The position numbers were made by a program, and so were the translations under genes. A stretch of 51,594 nucleotides of DNA from a virus, in the IMG/VR virus record IMGVR_UViG_3300048834_000016, positions 1-51,594 of that record. The stretch is one strand, 5' to 3'. Under the pieces are notes generated by a model. The model ran no database searches, had not been told where the DNA came from, and saw only the letters and a program-made list of their open reading frames with translations. Of this stretch, positions 30,681-40,900 are shown in pieces. Every line of letters starts with the position of its first letter. Position 1 is the stretch's first letter.

Positions 30681-31437
30681 ACACTTCGTCCTACCTGATG
30701 TACAAGCCCGTCCTGGAGACGATTTCACTTTCCTTCGTAAGATTGGACAATACATTGCTGATAAACAGCCAGATGTTATTGTCTGTCTAGGGGATTTTGC
30801 AGACATGCCGTCTCTAAGTTCCTATGACATAGGTAAGAGGCAATATGAAGGAAGGCGCTATCATCTTGATAAGCAAATTACTATTGAGGCAATGTCATCT
30901 TTAATGAGGCCAATTGATGCCCTACAGCGTTCACAACGTCGTAATAAAAAGAAGGTGTATACCCCACGAATGGTACTAACTCTTGGTAATCATGAGAATC
31001 GTATCAATCGTGCTGTAGATAATGACCCTAAGTTGGAAGGACTTATTAGTGTTGATGATCTTGGATATTCTGGTTTTGACTGGGAAGTATTTCCTTTTCT
31101 GGATGTTGTGGTTATTGATGATATTGCTTATAGTCATTACTTTCCCACTGGTATTGCTGGACGACCTGCTACTACGGCCAATGCGCAATTGGGTAAGAGG
31201 CACATGTCGTGCGTTGCGGGTCACCAACAAGGACTCCAGATTGCTACAGCACATCGTGCGGATGGTAGGCGACTGACAGGTATTATTGCTGGGAGCTGTT
31301 ATGAACACAATGAAGACTACCTTGGACCTCAAGGGAACAAGCATTGGAGAGGCTGCCTAATGTTCCATGAGGTTAATGATGGTCAATTTGATCTCATGCC
31401 AATTTCTCTTGATTATTTAAATAAACGATACGAATGA
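30673..31437 (+). CDS. Calcineurin-like metallophosphoesterase
   Basis: ATG 30673 overlaps the thyX stop. The 254-residue protein has the dinuclear metal motifs in order: LPDVQARP near residue 7 (Asp, Gln in place of the usual His), CLGDFADMP near 38, TLGNHENRIN near 103 and VAGHQQGLQ near 179. Phage members act on DNA ends, nucleotides or phosphoproteins; the replication and nucleotide context does not settle which. Confidence 0.85.
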   Translation: MTKHFVLPDVQARPGDDFTFLRKIGQYIADKQPDVIVCLGDFADMPSLSSYDIGKRQYEGRRYHLDKQITIEAMSSLMRPIDALQRSQRRNKKKVYTPRMVLTLGNHENRINRAVDNDPKLEGLISVDDLGYSGFDWEVFPFLDVVVIDDIAYSHYFPTGIAGRPATTANAQLGKRHMSCVAGHQQGLQIATAHRADGRRLTGIIAGSCYEHNEDYLGPQGNKHWRGCLMFHEVNDGQFDLMPISLDYLNKRYE

Positions 31438-31751
31438 TTCATACACTAAACGATTACCAAGCTAAAGCACTCTCTTTCCGTCTTCCCTCTGCAACATCAG
31501 ACTATGCTCTCTTTAATCTCTCTGGAGAGGTGGGAGAGCTTCATTCTCTTATAGCTAAAGCTATTAGAGATGGTGCTAAGTTTGATTTTGAGCTACAGGT
31601 AAAGAAGGAGCTAGGAGATGTGCTGTGGTGTCTAGCTGCTGTTGCGGCTGACTATGGTTTCACTCTTTCTGACATTGCTAATAGTAATATTTTAAAACTA
31701 GAAAGTCGTTCTAATCGAGGAGTCCTGTCTGGTAGCGGTGATAATCGATAA
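31434..31751 (+). CDS. MazG-like nucleotide pyrophosphohydrolase (105 residues)
   Basis: ATG 31434 overlaps the preceding stop (ATGA). The motifs LFNLSGEVGELHSLIAKAIR (residues 26-45) and KKELGDVLWCLAAVAADYGF (about 56-75) carry the ExxE and ExxD metal ligands of the MazG/dUTPase-like all-alpha family, which hydrolyse NTPs to NMPs. It sits directly before ribonucleotide reductase, suggesting control of nucleotide pools or of (p)ppGpp-related signals. Confidence 0.85.
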   Translation: MIHTLNDYQAKALSFRLPSATSDYALFNLSGEVGELHSLIAKAIRDGAKFDFELQVKKELGDVLWCLAAVAADYGFTLSDIANSNILKLESRSNRGVLSGSGDNR

Positions 31752-31766
31752 TTATAAAGGAAATTA

Positions 31767-32849
31767 ATGGAACAGAATATTCAATCTCTTCGCTCTCAAC
31801 TCTTGATGCGACGAACATATAATCGTACTAAGAATCAAGATGGTACAATATTTGAATCCTTCGAGGAAACAGTGAATCGTGTAATTGACCATCAAGGCTG
31901 GTTGTGGACACGTTCAAACAATAAGCCGCTTGATAACGCACAGAAAGAAGAACTACGTGAATTACGACAGCTCATGCTCGAACGGAAAGTGCTCATGTCG
32001 GGACGTACACTCTGGTTGGGAGGTACTGAAGTTGCTAAGCGACGGGAGGCATCTCAATTCAACTGCTCGTACACTAACGTGGAAACAGTGTATGATGTTG
32101 TGGACATATTGTGGCTCCTTATGCAAGGTTGCGGTGTTGGCTTCCGTCCTATCGTTGGTCAACTTACTGGCTTCCAAAATCCGATCAAAGAACTAGAAAT
32201 TATTCGTTCTTCTCGTACATCTAAGGACGGTGCTCAGAATAATACTGAGATGTATGATCCTTCCACTGGTGTTTGGACAATTCAAATTGGAGATAGTGCA
32301 GAAGCTTGGAGTAAGAGCATTGGTAAGCTGATGGCTCATAAGTATCCTGCTTCTAAGCTGGTTCTAGACTTCTCTCAGATTCGTCCAGCGGGGGAGCGTC
32401 TTAAGGGGTATGGATGGATTTCTTCTGGAGACGCTTCCTTAGCAAAGGCATATGAGAACATTTATAGAATTCTTAATCGCAGGGCTGGCAGCCTTCTTAG
32501 TCGTATTGATCTTCTTGATATTGTCAATTGGCTCGGTACTGTACTCTCTTCTCGTAGGTCTGCTGAGATTGCGCTATTTGAATACGGAGAGGATGAATGG
32601 CCGGAATTCACGGTAGCTAAGAAAGGTATTCATAAAGATAATAATGTACAACGTTTCCAAAGTAACAATAGCTTGCTGTTTAAGCATAAGCCCTCCAAGC
32701 AAGAATTGGAACACATTCTTCAACTCGTGGTTGATTCAGGTGGCTCTGAACCCGGATTTATTAATGGAGCAGCAGCCGTTAAGCGTGCTCCTTGGTTTAA
32801 GGGAGTCAATCCGTGTGCCGAAATTCTACTCGGTAACAAAAGTTTCTGT
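31767..32849 (+). CDS. nrdJ: Class II (B12-dependent) ribonucleotide reductase, exon 1
   Basis: Exon 1 codes for residues 1-361 of a 661-residue enzyme that reduces ribonucleotides with an adenosylcobalamin radical. Cys100 in QFNCSYTN is the first redox Cys and Cys350 in NPCAEI the thiyl-radical Cys. Cys361 in NKSFC, 11 residues on as in the Lactobacillus enzyme (Cys408/Cys419), is the second redox Cys. The exon ends exactly after the Cys361 codon. No small radical subunit gene (nrdB) is present, which fits class II. Unspliced, translation would stop after 7 intron codons, at 32873. Confidence 0.93.
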
Positions 32850-33620
32850 CTGAGTGGCAGCATTACAGAGTAATCTGTATTGAAAACTTCTCTAAAAACG
32901 GTGAACCTCTCTAATTGAGACAATACCGTGCTAATTCCTTAAGGAACTGTGTAACGACTATGGATAAAAAAGAAATCACTAAGAAAATGGCATTTCTCTG
33001 CATGTCTGATGCAGGGTTGACAATGCATAAAGGTTGTATTAATGCGTCATTCCACCTTACCATGTGTAAGGAGAATAATGATATGGCGGATTATGCAAAA
33101 GCTCTCCTAGATGAGTTAAAAATTGGGTATCGTTATCACGAGTGTGATAAATACTTCCACCTTAACAGTAAGGTACACCCCTTCCTAACTGTGTTGTGGG
33201 AACGTATCTATCAAGATGGAAGACGCGTTCCTAGTCCACACGATTTTAAACTGTTGGATTGGGAAGCTGTTGCTGTTATGTATATGTGTGATGGTAATAT
33301 ACAGAGGGCAGGTAAACGATGGTATCCAATGATTAATATGTGTAAGTGGTCTTATGCTGAACTGTGTTGGGTAAAACATCAGTTTAAAGAGAAGATCGGA
33401 TTAGACATAAACATCTATAAGTGTGGTAAGTATTGGCGTGTAGGTGTTCCTGCGCACCATTGCGATATGTTTTTCGAAAACATTAAACCATATATGCTTA
33501 AGAGCTTTGATTATAAAATGGCATCCGTACGAGAAGCCCCTTAAAGGGTGGTGATATAGTCTGTTCTATATGGTGACATATAGAGATAAGTAGAAATAGC
33601 TTATCCTTGTAACAATAAAG
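32850..33620 (+). ncRNA. Group I self-splicing intron in nrdJ
   Basis: Joining 32849 to 33621 restores the conserved NKSFC-NLSEVDVAKF. Exon 1 ends in T and the intron ends in G, as group I introns require. P1 can form between CTGT (exon end) plus C and GGCAG at 32856-32860, with a T-G wobble at the splice site. Core-like elements are a Q-like segment near 32910-32940 (ACAATACCGTGCTAATTC), an R-like GTGTAACGACTA near 32949-32960 and an S-like GGTGATATAGTC near 33550-33562. Length is 771 bases, including the endonuclease ORF. Confidence 0.88.
32960..33544 (+). CDS. Intron-encoded LAGLIDADG homing endonuclease
   Basis: ATG 32960 lies within the intron core (the ATG overlaps the R-like element). 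The 194-residue protein has two degenerate LAGLIDADG helices, KMAFLCMSDAG near residues 9-19 and EAVAVMYMCDGN near 103-114, in the layout of single-chain homing nucleases. It would cut intronless nrdJ alleles at the insertion point. It might also act as a splicing maturase. The ORF ends 76 bases before the 3' splice site. Confidence 0.82.
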   Translation: MDKKEITKKMAFLCMSDAGLTMHKGCINASFHLTMCKENNDMADYAKALLDELKIGYRYHECDKYFHLNSKVHPFLTVLWERIYQDGRRVPSPHDFKLLDWEAVAVMYMCDGNIQRAGKRWYPMINMCKWSYAELCWVKHQFKEKIGLDINIYKCGKYWRVGVPAHHCDMFFENIKPYMLKSFDYKMASVREAP

Positions 33621-34523
33621 AACTTAAGTGAGGTTGATGTTGCAAAATTCCGTGGAGATTCTGCTGGACTCCGCCGAGCTATCCACTTGGCTGCTAGGGC
33701 GAACTATCGACAAACTTGTGTTAATCTTCGCGACGGCATTCTGCAAGAGGCATGGCATCTCAATAACGAGTTTCTTCGACTCTGTGGAGTGGGGCTTACA
33801 GGTATCGTCAGACGGCCAGACCTCTCTCCTTACGATTACACCGAGCTACAACGAACAGCTACAGCCGGAGCTTATTCAATGGCTGACGAATTTGGGACTC
33901 CGCGTCCTAAGAACGTCACCACCATTAAGCCCTCTGGAACCCTGAGTAAGATTATGGATACTACTGAGGGTGTTCATAAACCTCTTGGTAAATACATTTT
34001 CAACAATGTGAACTTTGGTAAGTTTGATCCTCTTGTGCCTCTGTGTCGTGCAGCAGGTTATAAGGTGGTTGATAATCCAAATGATCCAGAAGCAGTTCTT
34101 ATCACGTTTCCTGTTAAGTGGGAGGATGTTCCATTCGATAAGATTGTTAAGAACAATCAAGAGATGGAAGTTAATCTTGAGAGTGCAATCTCTCAATTGG
34201 AACGATACAAGATGTTGATGGAGAATTGGTGTCAACAGAATGTATCTGCAACTATTAGTTATTCAAAGGAAGAAGTAAATGGCATTGTGGAGTGGCTTTA
34301 TCATAATTGGGATAGTTATGTCGGAGTATCTTTCCTGTTTCGGACTGATCCCACTAAATCTGCTAAAGACCTCGGATACGACTACCTCCCCCAAGAAGTA
34401 GTTACTAGGGAGGTTTATGAAGCTTACGCAGCTAATATTCAGCCTATCGACCTAGAAGCATCTAACGATATTGATGCTCCTCTGGAAGATGATTGTACAA
34501 CGGGCTCTTGCCCTATTCGTTAA
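33621..34523 (+). CDS. nrdJ: Class II ribonucleotide reductase, exon 2
   Basis: Exon 2 codes for residues 362-661, starting NLSEVDVAKFRGD. It includes the barrel segments RQTCVNLRDGI and NVTTIKPSGTLSKIMDTTEG (the phosphate-binding loop region) and ends DDCTTGSCPIR, whose two cysteines (653 and 658) form the C-terminal thiol pair that re-reduces the active site. A glutaredoxin gene follows 9 bases later as the probable electron donor. Confidence 0.93.
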   Translation, partial: NLSEVDVAKFRGDSAGLRRAIHLAARANYRQTCVNLRDGILQEAWHLNNEFLRLCGVGLTGIVRRPDLSPYDYTELQRTATAGAYSMADEFGTPRPKNVTTIKPSGTLSKIMDTTEGVHKPLGKYIFNNVNFGKFDPLVPLCRAAGYKVVDNPNDPEAVLITFPVKWEDVPFDKIVKNNQEMEVNLESAISQLERYKMLMENWCQQNVSATISYSKEEVNGIVEWLYHNWDSYVGVSFLFRTDPTKSAKDLGYDYLPQEVVTREVYEAYAANIQPIDLEASNDIDAPLEDDCTTGSCPIR

Positions 34524-34532
34524 GAAAGAAAG

Positions 34533-34715
34533 ATGAAACGAGTATTCACTACGCCTTCGTGTAAGGCATGTAAATTGCTTATTAAAGAATATGAACTTGA
34601 AGGTATGCTTGAAGGTCAAGACTTCGAGAAGATAGAGATTGGTAAGGATATTACCATCGAAGAGTTTAAAGCTCTCTATCCTTCTGTTCGTTCTGTTCCC
34701 TACGTAGTGGAATAA
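34533..34715 (+). CDS. Glutaredoxin-like protein (60 residues)
   Basis: MKRVFTTPSCKACKLLIKEY shows the CxxC active site (Cys10, Cys13), and SVRSVPYVVE shows the cis-proline loop (VP) of the thioredoxin fold. It is short, so a minimal glutaredoxin such as NrdH. Directly following nrdJ, it most likely feeds electrons to the reductase's C-terminal thiols. It is the last gene of the rightward unit. Confidence 0.88.
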   Translation: MKRVFTTPSCKACKLLIKEYELEGMLEGQDFEKIEIGKDITIEEFKALYPSVRSVPYVVE

Positions 34716-34724
34716 GCAAAAGAA

Positions 34725-34755
34725 AAGCCCCGGTCCTGTTAAGGATACGGGGCTT
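34725..34755. terminator. Bidirectional terminator between converging operons
   Basis: AAGCCCCG (34725-34732) pairs with CGGGGCTT (34748-34755), with an inner TCCT/AGGA extension. A-rich sequence on the left and T-containing sequence on the right let it work for both the rightward early and the leftward late transcripts. Confidence 0.85.
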
Positions 34756-34760
34756 AATAA

Positions 34761-35441
34761 TTAATGTTCGTAAGCTAGAATAATGTCTCTACACAGCTTA
34801 CTACGAACAATATCTTGTGGCATAAATTCAATCACTTCAATCTCTGGAATATATTTCAGTCGTTGAATAGTAGCATTCAATCCAGAGTCAGGAATATCTA
34901 CCTGCCTACTGTCTCCTGAGAAGATAACCTTCGTCCCCTCCCCAATACGGGTGAGGAGAAGCTTAAATTCCTTCTCTGTCATATTCTGACATTCATCGAC
35001 TAGCACGATGGCATTGTCAAACGTAGCACCTCTCATATAGCCTAGAGGCTTCGCTGCAATCTTCTCCCTCTTTTTAAGAAGTTCATAATGTGTCTTACCA
35101 AACACTCTGGTAAACACACCATCAAAAGGCTCCAGGTACGGAGCATATTTCTCCTCAAGCTCTCCAGGAAGAAACCCCATAGAGCGTGTAGCCTCCACAT
35201 TAGGGCGTGTAACAATAATCTGTTCAACTTCACGATAGAATAGCTTCTCTGCAGCGTACATAGCAGCTACATACGTCTTACCTGTTCCAGCACTCCCTAC
35301 ACCAAACACTACATCACTTCGTTCGATAGCCTCAAGATAAAGTTGTTGAGCTAGGTTCTTAGGCTCTACAGCTTCAAACCCTCTAATATATTCAACATTC
35401 TGATCTTGCACTTGCCGTTTACGTGCTAGTTTGCTTGCCAT
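34761..35441 (-). CDS. phoH: PhoH-like P-loop ATPase
   Basis: The 226-residue protein has the Walker A GVGSAGTGKTYVAA at about residues 47-60, Walker B AIVLVDECQNMTEKE at about 145-159 and the sensor-like KVIFSGDSRQVD near 168-179. PhoH proteins are predicted RNA helicase or nucleoside-triphosphatase proteins, common in phages, with uncertain roles in phosphate stress or RNA metabolism. It is the last gene of the late leftward operon. Confidence 0.9.
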   Translation of the reverse strand: MASKLARKRQVQDQNVEYIRGFEAVEPKNLAQQLYLEAIERSDVVFGVGSAGTGKTYVAAMYAAEKLFYREVEQIIVTRPNVEATRSMGFLPGELEEKYAPYLEPFDGVFTRVFGKTHYELLKKREKIAAKPLGYMRGATFDNAIVLVDECQNMTEKEFKLLLTRIGEGTKVIFSGDSRQVDIPDSGLNATIQRLKYIPEIEVIEFMPQDIVRSKLCRDIILAYEH

Positions 35442-35454
35442 TATATTCCTTTAG

Positions 35455-35730
35455 TTATTTCTTCTTTTTACGAGGATCGTGTTGATTCATTGCACGATTC
35501 TTACTTGCTGACATAACCTGGGTGTTTCCCTTTTTATTATTACGTGGATTGGAATCACGATGGTCAATATCTTTACCATCTCCTTTACGAACTTTTCCAT
35601 CTCGCATAGCTTCACTTCTAGCAGAATTCCTAGATGCCCTATCCTTCTTACTAGAGGGTTTGGAATTATACGCTCGTTGACGAATACTATCGGCTGTAGC
35701 GTTCTTTTTAAATTCACCTTTCTTTGGCAT
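35455..35730 (-). CDS. Very basic small protein with HNH-like remnant (91 residues)
   Basis: MPKKGEFKKNATADSIRQRA through to HDPRKKKK is about one third Lys and Arg. The segment KDIDHRDSNPRNNKKGN looks like the DH..N...N core of HNH proteins, but no zinc ligands are present. I know similar basic proteins in podophage virion operons. It might bind DNA or RNA, perhaps packaged, but the function is unknown. It overlaps its neighbour's stop by one base. Confidence 0.72.
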   Translation of the reverse strand: MPKKGEFKKNATADSIRQRAYNSKPSSKKDRASRNSARSEAMRDGKVRKGDGKDIDHRDSNPRNNKKGNTQVMSASKNRAMNQHDPRKKKK

Positions 35731-36149
35731 TATTTACCTCCTCTCATCTTAACCAGTTTTACTCGCTCTTCTTCCAAAATTTTCCTAGCTTCTTTAGAAA
35801 GACCTTTACGTGAAAGTTCTTCATCCAACATTGCGAGATTAGCATCACTCTTTTCAAACATATCAGAACGAGCTTGTTCATCAGGAGAAAGAATACCTTG
35901 CCCTCTCATAGATTTTTCAGTAGGATAGAGGGGCTTATTAAGGGCCTCAGGAGGCTCAGGAAGGGGTGTTTTAGGAGAAGGAGCTACCTTACCATTGTCT
36001 GGCTTAAAGAACGTTCTAACCTCCTCAAATAGCATTTCCCATGGAGGCTTCTTTATAACTTCTTGTTTAGGTTCTTGAGGAGGAGGAACCGAAGATCCTC
36101 CGCTCTTAATCACCTCATCAACAGACATCTCCCAAGGCATCTTACTCAT
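35730..36149 (-). CDS. Unknown virion-region protein with duplicated PWEM motif (139 residues)
   Basis: I prefer ATG 36149 (MSKMPWEMSVDEVIK), since GGAG lies 6 bases upstream; ATG 36161 would add four residues. The motif PWEMSVDEV near residue 5 is repeated as PWEMLFEEV near 37, separated by a proline-rich linker. A second proline-rich linker (SPKTPLPEPPEALNKP) and a charged helical end follow. Repeated short linear motifs in disordered sequence suggest a multivalent binder, perhaps of the internal virion proteins encoded upstream. Confidence 0.68.
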   Translation of the reverse strand: MSKMPWEMSVDEVIKSGGSSVPPPQEPKQEVIKKPPWEMLFEEVRTFFKPDNGKVAPSPKTPLPEPPEALNKPLYPTEKSMRGQGILSPDEQARSDMFEKSDANLAMLDEELSRKGLSKEARKILEEERVKLVKMRGGK

Positions 36150-37977
36150 TGTTGTCTCCAACCTTTGTGTAATTAGCCTTGTCCTTCCAGCTTCCTTGTC
36201 CGTTATACTTATATCCGTTAATAATAGTGCCAGGACGAACAGGGAACAACTTAGGAAGAATCTCGTATTTCTTCTCTTCCCAATACTTAGCAGGTTCTTT
36301 ACCTTCCAAGTTAGCTCCGAGAGAGATGAGCTTATTAACAGCTTTAGATGTTTTATTCAAATCATTAAGAGCCTTTCGTTGAGCACTCGTCATAGCTTGA
36401 TTAGTAGAATAATCAGGAAGATTGAAAGACACGCTTGTTCCATCAAATGTGGTTTGCAGCTTATCCATATCAAGCTTCTCATCCTTCAGTACGAGACGTG
36501 GAGAATTACTTCCTGGATCTTTAACATATTCAGAACGAGTAGTGACAATCCCTTCAAGGCTTTCTCCAATAGTTTGTACAGCGGGTTGTAGGTAGTGAAG
36601 TTGAAACACTTGTTTAGCAGGTTCAATCTCCGAAGGGGAGAGTTTGTTTTCTCTAGCAAACTTACCGTATTCAGGAGAAGAGAAATAATCTACTGCTGAC
36701 TGTAACTGCTTAGGATCGAGACCGTCTTCATATTGGAGCTTACCAAGTTGCTTCAGATAATTACGAATAGAATTAGACAGTTCCTGTTTTGTTCCATTTG
36801 TATCTTTAGCAGTTCCATTGTTATACAACTGCGTGTTCTTCTTCAACACTTCCAACGTAGGCTTGTCCTCTGGAGTACCTGTAATTTGAGGAACAATCCC
36901 TACCTGACCTGGAGCTTTATTAAGCTGATCTAGTGTGTCAACAAGTTTAGGAGCTGTTCCTGTGAGTCTCATAACGAGATCAGGAGCATTACCGAACAAC
37001 TGAGACACTGCCACCCTATTAGCTACACCGGGTTGATTCAAAGCAGCAAGCTTAGTTTTATAAATCACAGAATCATATTGATCCTTAACTGTCTTAGCTT
37101 CAGAAGCAGGGTCAATAGCTGCTAGGGCAGCCTTCTTCGTTTCATCAAACAAACCCCGATACATACTGGCAAGTTCAGGATTGAGACCTGCAATACCATT
37201 AATCGACTGTTCCACCTTAGTGAATTGTTGGTTCAATGACAATGCAGCTTGTTGAGGATTAAGTTCTCCATTTTGAATACGCATACGATAGTCATCTGCT
37301 GCTGAGAAGAACATATCAATGTTATTATTAGCTAGATCATTTAGAAGGGTCAACGAAGAATTCTTACGTTCAATATCTGCCACTTCTCTTGAATATCTTC
37401 CAGATGCTCTATTAGCTTCTTCCTTAGCATTTAATCTACGAAATGTAGCATCTGCTTGCTCTTGAGCTTGAAAGTTACGAATATACGCATCCTGAGCATC
37501 CTTACCCATATTAGGATCAACAGGCATTGCTCCAGAAGACTGAGCCTTCTTAATCAAGTCATTACGCATGTCAGCTTCTGTCTTGATTCGTTCTTGAGCT
37601 TCTCCAATCTGAGAGAATCCCTTAAACGCTGTAGCTACGGATGATAGCTCTTTCTCCAGTTCTGGATAAGAACCCATAAATTTATTGAATAGAATTCTAG
37701 AACGTCGTACAGCAGCGTCTCCAGCAAGTCCACCAGATTCAATAGCATCATTAATACTCTGCTGTTGCCTAGAATAGTCTTTAATGATACTACCCTTAAG
37801 AGCCTCGGCCTTACTCTTTTTATCTAGTTCTAATCCTTTTTGAAAGATATTAAGAAATCCAGAAATATTCTCAGCAACACCATTATCCAGAGGCATAGTT
37901 GTTGCTGGTTGAAGAACAGAAGTCCCTGCCCCTTGAGGAGCAGAGAGTTCTGTGGCTTGAATACCAAACTCAGCCAT
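36142..37977 (-). CDS. Internal virion protein (T7 gp15-like position)
   Basis: The 611-residue protein (MAEFGIQATELSAPQGAG) is nearly all helical, with low Cys and Trp and many Gln/Asn/Lys. In T7-like phages the protein at this place is gp15, part of the ejectosome tube that spans the periplasm during DNA entry. Order (gp14-like, then a giant protein, then this) is slightly different from T7, where gp15 precedes gp16. Sequence similarity by eye is low, so the call rests mainly on size, composition and neighbourhood. Confidence 0.7.
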   Translation of the reverse strand: MAEFGIQATELSAPQGAGTSVLQPATTMPLDNGVAENISGFLNIFQKGLELDKKSKAEALKGSIIKDYSRQQQSINDAIESGGLAGDAAVRRSRILFNKFMGSYPELEKELSSVATAFKGFSQIGEAQERIKTEADMRNDLIKKAQSSGAMPVDPNMGKDAQDAYIRNFQAQEQADATFRRLNAKEEANRASGRYSREVADIERKNSSLTLLNDLANNNIDMFFSAADDYRMRIQNGELNPQQAALSLNQQFTKVEQSINGIAGLNPELASMYRGLFDETKKAALAAIDPASEAKTVKDQYDSVIYKTKLAALNQPGVANRVAVSQLFGNAPDLVMRLTGTAPKLVDTLDQLNKAPGQVGIVPQITGTPEDKPTLEVLKKNTQLYNNGTAKDTNGTKQELSNSIRNYLKQLGKLQYEDGLDPKQLQSAVDYFSSPEYGKFARENKLSPSEIEPAKQVFQLHYLQPAVQTIGESLEGIVTTRSEYVKDPGSNSPRLVLKDEKLDMDKLQTTFDGTSVSFNLPDYSTNQAMTSAQRKALNDLNKTSKAVNKLISLGANLEGKEPAKYWEEKKYEILPKLFPVRPGTIINGYKYNGQGSWKDKANYTKVGDNNE

Positions 37978-40900
37978 TATTTAACTTCCTTTTCTTGTCT
38001 GTACTTTTTCGCATCTTCTAAGACACGAATAGCACGTTGCTTGTCATCTTCAGAGAATGGGCCAAGCTTAATTTTACTTATTGTATCTTCGATACCTGGA
38101 ATATTAGAAGACTTGATGATACGTGTAAGAATTTGTTGGTCAGGGTCTTGAATAACAAATCCAAGCTCTCTCTGAATAATCTTCTGAGCTTCCGAATCGT
38201 ATTCATATTTACTAAGCATAAACTGAGCAACAGCATTAAGCTGATCTAAATCAGTAGCCCCCTTCTCCCACGAGCTTTGATAATAACGAAGGGTATCCTT
38301 AAAGGCTGATTTAACTTCATCTTCATGGTTTTTCTTCGTATCAGAAACCTTCTTTGACATTTCAAACAACTGTTTCTGACTCATCCCACCAAATCCAAGA
38401 ACTTGAGCAAATGCTTCTACAGCATGCTCCATGTCCCCCGTAGGCTTACCATATGCATCGAAACGCTTATACGTCTCAAGCATTAGGTGAGCTTTATACG
38501 CATTATTCCATCCAGAGCTAATCTTAGCTATTTCGTTCAATGCATGCATAAACGAATCAGGGGTTTCACCTACTGGCTTGGCAACACCCATAAATCTCAT
38601 AGCTGACCCCATTGCATTTCTAACACGTCCTTGTTCAGAGAATAAGAGCTGTCCAGCAGGACTACTCATCATCATCTTTTGCAAACCACCTGTGTAGAAG
38701 GAATGGAGCATCTCAGCCCATCCCATATAGTCATATGGAGCTAACGAAGAGAAATCTATATGAATATCTTCTTTACCAGTTAGGTCTCGAAACATAGTAT
38801 TCAGAGAATAAGCTTCCATCCCTTCTGTTAGAATTTCTCTAGCTGTCTTATTCTCAGGGAGAATATCTGTTCCAAATACTTTCTCTGCAAGAGCATTAAC
38901 CATAAGCACTGGAGGACCCCAGAGTATAACATCTCCAGCTAAAAGACGGGCTCTTTCCACTCCTGTAAGTTTCCTATTGAAAGATTGAAGGAAGGCTTTA
39001 TGAGGCACCTGAAGGAATTGCAAGAAGAATGCTGAAGATGTTTGATTATATGGCATATCTCCAGCGAAATTCATTTCGTAGGAAATAGCTCTTGCCTCAC
39101 TCATCATTGCAGCTTTAACATCAGCGCTGTCTACATTAGCTCCATTACGAACATATTTATCGTACACAGCAGCCATATGCATAAGCATGTTACCTTTTTC
39201 ACCTTGATCAAAACCAATCTTACGCATCACTTCAAATGTTTTAGAAGCAGCTTTAGTTGGAAGGCTTCGAGCTTCAGCAGCATCAATCAATGTACTACGA
39301 ACCAGATTCTGTTTATCAACAGCATCCATCACACCACTATCTTCAATAAAGCGAACAAAAGAACTCTTATTGTATGCAGCTCGTGGACGACCATCTACAA
39401 CATACGTTAAGAATTCAGCAGGTAGTGAAATGATATTACCATTAGCCCAAGAAATAGGATTATAAGCAAATGTTCTAACAGCTTGATGCATCTGAACCAT
39501 AGCTTGTCTAATAGGATTAGCAGCAATTGTGGCTGTGAATACAGCTTGCTTCATACCCCCTGTAGGACTTACTCTAGCAGCTTCACCAAACCCACGTTGT
39601 ATCTTTCCGAGTCCTAATTCACCAGACTTCTCTGCCATAGCGTACATAAACTGCTTATAGAACTCGTCCATACCATTTATGTATCCATTCTCCAGATGAT
39701 GAAGGTAAGCCCAATTGGTACGAGCATCAGCAACTTCTTTAATCACTTGACCACCCTTCTCACCAATCTCGCTTATACTTCTAGGCCAGATTCGTCCACC
39801 CATTCCATCTGATTTAAACAAGTGACCAAATTGCTGCATCACTCGTGCTTTACCTGTTTCGATAACAGGACGAGTAATAGCTTGGCCAGCAATGCTCTTA
39901 GCAGACTTCATAGCAGATGTAACAGGGCTCTCAACAATCTCCATTCCTCCGAGTAAATTATTACCAGTAGCAACTTCTAGAGCCTTTCCACGATAGCGTT
40001 GTGCAATACGTCCTCTTGCACTTTCAATGTCAAACCATTCATCACTTCCTCTACGAAGCATACGATCATCAGCACGATGAGAATACACCTCTCCAGAAGT
40101 AGCGTTATGATTAGCTCGCTTTACATATGATTCTGCTTCTACAGAATCCTTGCCAACAGCAACAGCTTTTGTAATCTTTACACCATTAGCATCTGTAAAC
40201 GTCTTATCAATGAATCGTGGCTTGTCATAATGAACAGTGAAATATCCTTCACGGTAATTTAGCACCATGTCAGAATCTCTAAACTTACGAGCATATTCAG
40301 AAGGTGTGTTACGAATAACCATATGGGTTACAGTGTCTTGACCAATCTGAACTGGACGACGGTATTGATTGATTGCTCCTCCTTTATCATACAACTCATC
40401 AATTTCTTGACGAGTAAACAGCCTTACTTGACCTATAGCAGGATCATATAAGTTGTTTTGATTGTACAAATTAGAGTTCTTCGCCATAGGCTTCACATGG
40501 AATTCATCTGAAGCGTTACGGAACAGCATATATCCTTGTTCATTATACTGACGAATAACATCAGCATTCTCAAGATAGAACTGCCCATCCCAGAAATCTC
40601 TGAAAGATTTAACAGCATCAATCTCTTCATCAGACATTCCTCTAGTAAGTTTCATATCTGCCATATCCATCTTCATGCCTTTGATATTGGCTTCAAACAG
40701 ATATTCATCAACACGTTTCTGTGCTTCTTTAGGAAGCTTCACATATTGGTCAGAGTATTTAGCTGCTTCATCCAGAAGAATCTTTTCGAGCTTTGCAGAA
40801 TAGTCTTGAGCTGCTGTCTGTGCTCGTGTAATCTTAGGATCAATACGAGAAGCTGCATCTGCAAGATAGGAAGATATACCTCCTTGAAGTTTAAATGAGA

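Noticed and set aside
11278-34715. Single-subunit phage RNA polymerase, integrase or lysogeny repressor
   Set aside because: I looked for these because of the T7-like virion genes and the operator-like dyad, but no ORF shows their motifs.
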